Below, one piece after another: positions 1-5,199 of a stretch of 5,199 bases of DNA. A model generated the notes under the pieces. The model did not search any database. It was not told the DNA's origin and saw nothing but the letters and a program-made list of their open reading frames with translations. The position numbers and the translations under genes are program-made. The first letter of the stretch is position 1. Each line of letters opens with the position of its first letter. Origin of the DNA: Bacteroidales bacterium (GTDB taxonomy: Bacteria > Bacteroidota > Bacteroidia > Bacteroidales > UBA7960); the NCBI GenBank assembly GCA_007132395.1, contig SLOR01000307.1, positions 1-5,199 of the forward strand, written 5' to 3'.

Positions 1-623
1 CGGAGGGAAGTTTGGGAGTACTTTCACAGATTGCTTATGATAGCCGGCTAATGAAAAGTTTATTTGTCGAAGCATACAAGGTTTGTCACTTTGATCCTGT
101 TTCAAGACAAGATACCAAAGCCGACGAAATTGGTGCAGCAAGCTATCAGGATCTTCTTTCCTACTCTAACCAGATACATCATGATGTGCTAAACAGGCAC
201 TCCATAAAAGATGCTCTGGAAGTTTTAATGGATTCGGTTGCCGATAACACCCGATACTTTGATTCCCGAAAGGAAAATCTGGATTACTTGTACAAGAATT
301 ATGATAAGTTATCCCAAATGGAGAAGGACTTTATTGATGGGCTGAAAAAATATGAATGCAAACTTCCCGATAAGGCACAAGTTTCATTATCAAATATAGC
401 ACACACTTATGCTTCTGCTGATTTTCTTTACCAGGATGAGAAAGTACTGGTTTTTATTGATGGCAATGTGCACGACAGGCCTGATGTTGCAAATGCAGAT
501 TCTGTGAAAAGGAAGGCGCTTTTTCATGCAGGATTTACTGTATTGGTTTGGAATTACAGGGAACCTTTGAATGATTTTCTTAAAGCAAACACACATATTT
601 TCAAATGCAAAAATCTGAAATAA
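1..623 (+). CDS. C-terminal end of a DUF1998 (MZB)-type helicase-associated protein with a terminal nuclease-like domain (partial, DrmA/DrmB-like)
   Basis: This is the 3' end of a gene that starts upstream; the reading frame is open from position 3 and gives 206 residues to the TAA at 621-623. Two parts can be seen. Positions 3-240 read as the end of a DUF1998/MZB region: EGSLGVL at 3-23 matches the usual EGG.GVL motif, followed by CHFDP and then ASYQDLLSYSNQ with a downstream LNRH, as in the family's ACYDCLLSYYNQ...LDRH. The family cysteines are replaced here by Ser and Asp (codons 141 and 150). Positions about 400-600 form a small PD-(D/E)XK/Vsr-like domain: ADFLY, then FIDGNVHD (about 453-476), a Lys at 507-509, and a final hydrophobic strand FTVLVW. 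Large DEAD/DEAH helicases with DUF1998 often end this way. In a DISARM setting it would correspond to DrmB or a DrmA/DrmB-type helicase; which one cannot be decided from the tail. The TTG at 12 is internal, not a start. Confidence 0.72.
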   Translation, partial: EGSLGVLSQIAYDSRLMKSLFVEAYKVCHFDPVSRQDTKADEIGAASYQDLLSYSNQIHHDVLNRHSIKDALEVLMDSVADNTRYFDSRKENLDYLYKNYDKLSQMEKDFIDGLKKYECKLPDKAQVSLSNIAHTYASADFLYQDEKVLVFIDGNVHDRPDVANADSVKRKALFHAGFTVLVWNYREPLNDFLKANTHIFKCKNLK

Positions 624-625
624 TG
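621..625 (+). promoter_or_regulatory. TAATG stop-start overlap between the upstream gene and the helicase gene
   Basis: The TAA stop of the upstream gene and the ATG of the helicase gene share one base. This arrangement supports translational coupling by re-initiation and decides the helicase start in favour of 623 over the in-frame ATG at 605. The preceding 20 bases are A-rich and carry no GGAGG-like sequence, as is common in Bacteroidota. The coupling is inferred from the layout. Confidence 0.6.
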
Positions 626-3454
626 GAAAAGAACTTTGAACCTGGTTCACTGGTAAAAGTACGAGGGCGCGATTGGGTTGTGCTTCCCTCTGAAAATAAT
701 GACATAGTAGTATTGAAACCTCTCGGTGGATCGGAGGAAGAAATAACAGGGATTTATTTACCCCTACAAATTCATGAGGAAAGGATTGAACCCTCTGTTT
801 TCCCTAAACCAGCTGAGGAGGATCTGGGCGATTTTTATACAGCAAAACTGCTCTACAATGCCAGTAAACTTTCTTTTCGAAATGTTAGTGGGCCATTTCG
901 GTGTATGGGTAAATTGTCTTTCCGTCCACGTGCCTACCAGGTTGTGCCTTTAATTACCGCACTAAATCAGGATGTTACCCGATTACTGATTGCCGATGAT
1001 GTGGGGATTGGGAAAACAGTGGAGGCCTTGATGATCCTTAAGGAACTTATGGAACGCGGCGATGTAAGACGGTTTGCCGTTATATGTCTGCCCCACCTTT
1101 GCGACCAATGGCAACAGGAATTAAAAGACAAGCTTGACATTGATGCTGAAGTAATCCGCTCAGGCACTGCCGCTGCTTTAGACCGAAAATACAACTCTGA
1201 TGCCGGGGTATTCAGGGAAGCACCATTCCAGGTTATTTCCATTGATTATATAAAATCAAGCAGGAGAAAAGGCCGGTTCCTAAATGCCTGCCCTGAAATG
1301 ATAATCGTAGATGAAGCCCATACCTGTGCCCGACCTGCAGGGGTGAAAAACGACAATGCACAACAGCGATTTGCGCTGTTGAAAAAGCTTTCTGAGGATG
1401 GAAAACGACATATTTTATTGCTTACGGCTACTCCCCATAGCGGCAAAGATGAAGAATTTACCTCATTGCTGGGCTTGCTGAAACCTGAATTTGACAGCCT
1501 AGACCTGGGAACCATCGACCAAAAGGGACGAGAAGCCATTGCACCGTATTTTATCCAAAGGAAAAGAGAAAGCATAATAAAATGGCTTGGAGAAAACACA
1601 AGTTTCCCGGAACGTGATGCCAAAGAAGTTAAATACAACCTCACTGCACAATACCTGGAAGCTTATAAGAAGGCTTTGAAATTTGCAAGAGGTATTACAG
1701 CGGGTGGTATTAAGAATCAAAAGGACAGAATAAGGTACTGGGCAGTGTTAGCATTGCTCAGGGGAATTATGTCGAGCCCTGGGGCCGGTATTGAAATGCT
1801 GAAGAACAGGACAGATAAACGAACAGCGGAAATTGCCGGCCTGGAGGAGGAAGCGGAGAATCTGGAAAACCCCAATATTGAAAAATCAAGTGAAGATTCC
1901 GATGTGGAACAATCTGAATTACTCAGCAAGATTGAACTGAAAAAGGACGAAGTGGAAGAAATTCATGCCCTAAAAAATGAGCTGGAAAACTTAAAAGGAA
2001 TTGAACATGATGTAAAGCTTAGGGATACTGTTAAAATCATTGACAAATGGTTGAAAGAAGAATTTAGCCCCATTATCTTTTGCCGTTTTATCAGCACGGC
2101 TAATTACGTAGGACAATTTCTCAAAGAATATCTCCCCAAATCGGTAGAAGTAAGAACCATAACCAGTATACTGCCCGATGAGCTACGCAAAAAGCAAATC
2201 GAAGAAATGGGGGTGCATAAGAAAAGGGTTTTGGTAGCTACGGACTGCCTGAGTGAAGGAATAAACCTTCAGGAGCACTTCAATGCTGTTTTACATTATG
2301 ATTTACCCTGGAACCCCAATCGCCTGGAACAGAGGGAAGGGCGCGTTGACAGATTCGGACAGGAATCCAAAGTAGTAAAAACCTGGCTGCTGTGGAGCGA
2401 GAATAATCCGATTGACAAAATTGTGATTAATGTCATCATAAAGAAAGTCAGGGATATACAACAGGCTATCGGGGTCTCCATAAATCTTGGCGACAACGAT
2501 ATGAGCATCATGAATACCATTTTGCACAAAGTTTTGCTTGACCCCGATGTGGATAAAATACAAGGAGAACAGCTTACCATGGCTTTCCCCGAGGCGGAAA
2601 ACATAATCGTCAATGATATTGAAACGGCAAAGATAAAGGCGCAAAATATCCGCTCCATTTTTCAGCACGCTCGTGTAAAGCCTCAAGATATTGAAGAAAG
2701 CTTAAAAGAAGTGGACGAATCCATTGGAGACCCTACCGTGGTTAGGGATTTTGCTATTCAGGCATTGCAATGGCTGCAGGTGGGTGTAAAAAATAACGGC
2801 ATAGGATATGAAATTGATGAAATCAATTTACCCCCTTTCTTAAAAACCTACCTGAAACATAAGGTGGGCAACAGGTTCCTGGTAAGTTTCGTGTCGCCTA
2901 CACCCCGCAATTACCAATACCTGGGGCGTAACCATAAATTTGTTGAGCAACTTTGCCAGTTTATTTTAGCGCTGGCTTTTGAAGAGCGCAAGCCTTACGG
3001 AAAAGTGGCCCGCACAGCAGTGGTGCGTACAGATGCAGTACAGCAGCTAACCGTGCTCGTGCAGTTTAGGGTGCGCAACGTAATTAAGGAAACCAAGGGA
3101 AAAAATGAAGTAATTGCAGAAGAAATGTATTTATGGGGTTTCAGGCCGGAATTGGAAAAGCAACACAGTTCACTCCCTTTTGAGGAAGCGAAACGTTTGC
3201 TCACAGCTGCACAAAGTGTTGATAATATACATGAAAATACCCAGAAAGATATTTTGCAAAATGTAACTGGTACCTATCAGGAACTGGAACCCCAGTTTCT
3301 GAAGTTGGCAGAGCAACGTGCGAACCAACTGGTAGATGCCCACGGGCGATTCAGAAAATATACGGGAGACAAGGCTTACAAAGCTGTCCACCCCGTATTG
3401 CCGCCCGATGTGCTGGGCATGTATGTATTAGTACCTCAACCCGTAAAATTATAA
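623..3454 (+). CDS. drmD: SNF2-family DEAH helicase, DISARM DrmD-like
   Basis: This is a complete 943-residue ATP-driven DNA translocase/helicase of superfamily 2, SNF2/RapA style, expected to act in the cytoplasm on DNA. Numbered from the ATG at 623, the N-terminus has a short beta-rich domain (PGSLVKVRGRDWVVLP, about 7-22, then LKPLGGSEEE) typical of DrmD-like proteins. Helicase lobe 1 carries Walker A DDVGIGKT (125-132, Lys131), DEAH (230-233) and motif III TATPHSGK (268-275). Lobe 2 carries ATDCLSEGINLQ (539-550), LPWNPNRLEQ and motif VI QREGRVDRFGQ (570-580) with both arginines, so both lobes look catalytically intact. Between the lobes, about 394-464, lies a highly charged Glu/Lys-rich segment likely to be coiled coil. 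The C-terminal 300 or so residues have no motif I can name. The start at 623 shares one base with the upstream stop and begins MEKNFEPGSLV, in line with family N-termini; an ATG at 605 would add six residues. The family match is strong, but the exact system name is inferred from the methylase neighbour. A RapA-like or Dpd-system DpdE helicase is a less likely alternative. Confidence 0.85.
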   Translation: MEKNFEPGSLVKVRGRDWVVLPSENNDIVVLKPLGGSEEEITGIYLPLQIHEERIEPSVFPKPAEEDLGDFYTAKLLYNASKLSFRNVSGPFRCMGKLSFRPRAYQVVPLITALNQDVTRLLIADDVGIGKTVEALMILKELMERGDVRRFAVICLPHLCDQWQQELKDKLDIDAEVIRSGTAAALDRKYNSDAGVFREAPFQVISIDYIKSSRRKGRFLNACPEMIIVDEAHTCARPAGVKNDNAQQRFALLKKLSEDGKRHILLLTATPHSGKDEEFTSLLGLLKPEFDSLDLGTIDQKGREAIAPYFIQRKRESIIKWLGENTSFPERDAKEVKYNLTAQYLEAYKKALKFARGITAGGIKNQKDRIRYWAVLALLRGIMSSPGAGIEMLKNRTDKRTAEIAGLEEEAENLENPNIEKSSEDSDVEQSELLSKIELKKDEVEEIHALKNELENLKGIEHDVKLRDTVKIIDKWLKEEFSPIIFCRFISTANYVGQFLKEYLPKSVEVRTITSILPDELRKKQIEEMGVHKKRVLVATDCLSEGINLQEHFNAVLHYDLPWNPNRLEQREGRVDRFGQESKVVKTWLLWSENNPIDKIVINVIIKKVRDIQQAIGVSINLGDNDMSIMNTILHKVLLDPDVDKIQGEQLTMAFPEAENIIVNDIETAKIKAQNIRSIFQHARVKPQDIEESLKEVDESIGDPTVVRDFAIQALQWLQVGVKNNGIGYEIDEINLPPFLKTYLKHKVGNRFLVSFVSPTPRNYQYLGRNHKFVEQLCQFILALAFEERKPYGKVARTAVVRTDAVQQLTVLVQFRVRNVIKETKGKNEVIAEEMYLWGFRPELEKQHSSLPFEEAKRLLTAAQSVDNIHENTQKDILQNVTGTYQELEPQFLKLAEQRANQLVDAHGRFRKYTGDKAYKAVHPVLPPDVLGMYVLVPQPVKL

Positions 3455-3457
3455 GCC

Positions 3458-5199
3458 ATGATATATCCATCCATAAACATACAGGGAAATATTATTTCCA
3501 ACGAAATTCTTCAGAAACTCATTGAAGATAACTTTAAGTATCAAAACCCCATAGACTTCGGACTTGATAAGAAAGCAAGAATTGGTGATGAAATAGGAAA
3601 TATTTGGAACCTGCTTCGTCACCAATGGGAAGTATTTAAATTAAAACAAGAAAAAATTGCAGAAAGTGAAACCGGTTTCACAGAAACCCGCCAGTATTGG
3701 ATATCTCATTTTCTGAGTGAGTTGGGCTACGAACTTGTGCAAAGAGCCAAAGCCGAAGACCCATCTTTGCCAAACATAAATTACTCCTGCAAAAAAACAG
3801 GTTCTTTTCCTATACAAATTGAAAGCTACAGGCAAAGCCTCGACAAACGGCCTGAGCGTGGCGGTTCTTCACCCCATGCACGTATGCAGGAGTATCTCAA
3901 CAAAACTGACGATCACCTGTATGGCATTGTAACCAACGGACTTTACATACGCCTGCTGCGCGATGCAAGCCGCCTGGTTAAACTCAGTTACCTGGAGTTT
4001 AACCTGGAAAAGATAATGGAGGAAAACATTTATACAGATTTTGCCGTGCTATACCGCATATTGCACACCAGCCGCATGCCGCAACAAAAGGGTGAAGGCG
4101 ATAGTAGCATTATCGAATACTACCACCAGGAATCCATGGCAGCCGGCACCCGCATTCGCACCAAGCTAAGCGAAGCAGTGGAAAAATCCATTATTGGGCT
4201 TGCCAATGGATTTTTGCAGCACCCGGCAAATGAAGAGTTACGAAGAAAAATCACTGATGATGAAATTTCAGAGACTGAATATTACCAATACATGCTCCGC
4301 CTCATTTATCGCATACTTTTCCTTTCGGTCATTGAAGAACGCAAACTGATTTATCCAGAAAACCGCAGCGAAGAAGAAAATCAACTTCGCGATATTTACT
4401 ACCGCTATTACAGCATTGAGCGGTTTCGCAAACTGGCAGGCAATCACCATTTTGTTGACAAATACAAGCAAGACCTGTGGGATAACCTCAGGGCCAACTT
4501 TCGTCTGTTTGAAAAGGAGCAATACGGAAAAAAACTGGGCATAAGACCCTTAGGTGGGGATTTATTTGGCACCGAAGGGATTGGCCTGCTGGCAGAATGC
4601 CACTTGGGCAACCAGGCCTTTATGGAAATGATGCTGTGGCTCAATTTCTTCGAAGACGAACGCAGGCAACTGGTGCGCGTAAACTATGGCGACCTGGATG
4701 TGGAAGAGTTTGGTTCGGTTTACGAGGGCTTGCTGGAGTACGACCCGGTAATTAAAAATGAAAACAATGAGCTGTCCTTCGATTTTAAGGCCGGGGATGC
4801 CCGCGCCCGCAGCGGCTCACATTACACCCCTGAGGAGTTAGTAAAACCCCTTATCAAGCACTCTCTTGAGTATATTATTGAAGATTGCATCAAAAAGCCC
4901 CACGAAAGGCTCAATCTACCCAAAGAGAAGCTAACCAAGGAGCAGCTAAATGCACTGCAGGAAAAAGCCCTGCTTTCCATCACCGTATGCGATGTGGCCT
5001 GCGGCAGTGGCCATATACTCCTTAGTGCGGCTCGCCGCATTGGGCTTGAATTGGCCCGGGTGCGCACCGGTGACGAACAGCCCGACCCTGCCAGTCAGCG
5101 CACCGCCACACGCGATGCCATTCGCCATTGCATTTACGGTGTGGACAAAAACCCCCTTGCCGTAGAACTTTGCAAGGTAGCCCTTTGGCTCGAAGCACA
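3458..5199 (+). CDS. drmMI: N-terminal part of Eco57I-like N6-adenine DNA methyltransferase, DISARM DrmMI-like (partial)
   Basis: The frame is open from the ATG at 3458 to the window end: 580 codons with no stop, so the gene is truncated by the window. It would transfer a methyl group from S-adenosylmethionine to adenine N6 in DNA, marking host DNA as self. Residues 1-400 form a helical, charged N-terminal region with signatures of large defence-linked Eco57I-type methylases: FLSELGYELV (85-94), SSPHARMQEYLNKTDDHL (137-154), TNGLYIRLLRD, and RLIYRILFL followed by an acidic stretch. Next come FGSVYEGLLEY (418-428) and HYTPEELV (455-462, motif X region). The SAM-binding core follows: motif I DVACGSGH (512-519, with Val where Pro is usual) and YGVDKNPLAVEL (560-571, motif II, Asp563). 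The catalytic (D/N)PPY motif lies beyond the window. The related family usually runs beyond 1000 residues. It begins 3 bp after the helicase stop, without a clear Shine-Dalgarno. A stand-alone type IIG restriction-modification enzyme is possible, but I see no convincing N-terminal nuclease motif. Confidence 0.85.
   Translation, partial: MIYPSINIQGNIISNEILQKLIEDNFKYQNPIDFGLDKKARIGDEIGNIWNLLRHQWEVFKLKQEKIAESETGFTETRQYWISHFLSELGYELVQRAKAEDPSLPNINYSCKKTGSFPIQIESYRQSLDKRPERGGSSPHARMQEYLNKTDDHLYGIVTNGLYIRLLRDASRLVKLSYLEFNLEKIMEENIYTDFAVLYRILHTSRMPQQKGEGDSSIIEYYHQESMAAGTRIRTKLSEAVEKSIIGLANGFLQHPANEELRRKITDDEISETEYYQYMLRLIYRILFLSVIEERKLIYPENRSEEENQLRDIYYRYYSIERFRKLAGNHHFVDKYKQDLWDNLRANFRLFEKEQYGKKLGIRPLGGDLFGTEGIGLLAECHLGNQAFMEMMLWLNFFEDERRQLVRVNYGDLDVEEFGSVYEGLLEYDPVIKNENNELSFDFKAGDARARSGSHYTPEELVKPLIKHSLEYIIEDCIKKPHERLNLPKEKLTKEQLNALQEKALLSITVCDVACGSGHILLSAARRIGLELARVRTGDEQPDPASQRTATRDAIRHCIYGVDKNPLAVELCKVALWLEA
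4182..4215 (+). repeat. Perfect 11-bp inverted repeat with T-run inside the methylase gene
   Basis: AAAAATCCATT at 4182-4192 is the exact reverse complement of AATGGATTTTT at 4205-4215, with a 12-base loop. The 3' arm ends in five T residues, so the RNA hairpin resembles an intrinsic terminator, although the stem is AT-rich and the U-run is part of the stem. It lies within codons 242-253 of the methylase. It may be chance; no function is shown. Confidence 0.4.

Noticed and set aside
605..622. ATG at 605 as the helicase start
   Set aside because: It would overlap the upstream gene by 19 bases and add six residues (MQKSEI) that do not fit family N-termini; the ATG at 623 gives a TAATG junction and a family-like start.
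12..623. TTG at position 12 as the start of a 203-residue gene
   Set aside because: The frame is open upstream to the window edge and the residues before it (EGS) complete a conserved EGG.GVL-like motif, so the protein clearly continues upstream.
1246..1644. Antisense open frame of 132 codons opposite the DEAH region
   Set aside because: It is a shadow of the conserved helicase coding sequence, with no start context or recognisable product.
2303..2686. Antisense open frame of 127 codons opposite the helicase lobe 2 region
   Set aside because: It overlaps strongly conserved helicase motifs on the other strand, competes with another overlapping antisense frame, and has no recognisable domain.
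4950..5165. Short + strand open frame of 71 codons and antisense frames near the window end
   Set aside because: They lie within the GC-rich SAM-binding core of the methylase, where stop codons are scarce in all frames; the methylase frame carries the conserved motifs.
623..5199. BREX, Dpd or a type I restriction system
   Set aside because: There is no PglZ, BrxC, HsdR/HsdS or 7-deazaguanine insertion gene in view, and the SNF2 helicase with this long N-terminal-extended methylase fits DISARM class 1 better. The Dpd helicase resemblance is only at SNF2 superfamily level.

Overview
The window is a tightly packed, single-strand piece of a restriction-like anti-phage defence locus, best read as a class 1 DISARM-type operon or a close relative. 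Three genes run on the + strand with almost no space between them: (1) positions 1-623, the C-terminal 206 residues of a large protein ending in a DUF1998/MZB-like segment followed by a small nuclease-like domain; (2) 623-3454, a complete 943-residue SNF2-type helicase of the DrmD kind; (3) 3458-5199, the first 580 codons of a large Eco57I-like N6-adenine DNA methylase of the DrmMI kind, which runs off the end of the window before its catalytic (D/N)PPY motif.

The organism is probably a Bacteroidota bacterium. The DNA is fairly AT-rich over most of the window, the starts lack a clear Shine-Dalgarno sequence and are preceded by A-rich sequence instead, and the protein wording (many Lys, Glu, Asn and Ile) fits. 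This is inferred from style, and no taxonomic marker gene is present. No tRNA, rRNA, CRISPR array, insertion sequence or intergenic promoter is visible, and no stretch over 300 bases lacks a gene.

The first junction shares one base (TAATG) and the second leaves 3 bp, so the three genes are almost certainly one transcript with coupled translation. In the DISARM model the methylase marks host DNA, and the helicase proteins, with the DUF1998 component, act against incoming unmarked DNA. Two DISARM parts, DrmA and the phospholipase-D protein DrmC, cannot be confirmed here and would have to lie outside the window.

The points most worth a second look are: the upstream protein has lost the usual zinc-binding cysteines at the position of its MZB motif; that protein carries a nuclease-like domain at its C-terminus; GC content rises sharply along the methylase gene; and a perfect 11-bp hairpin ending in a T-run lies inside the methylase coding sequence.
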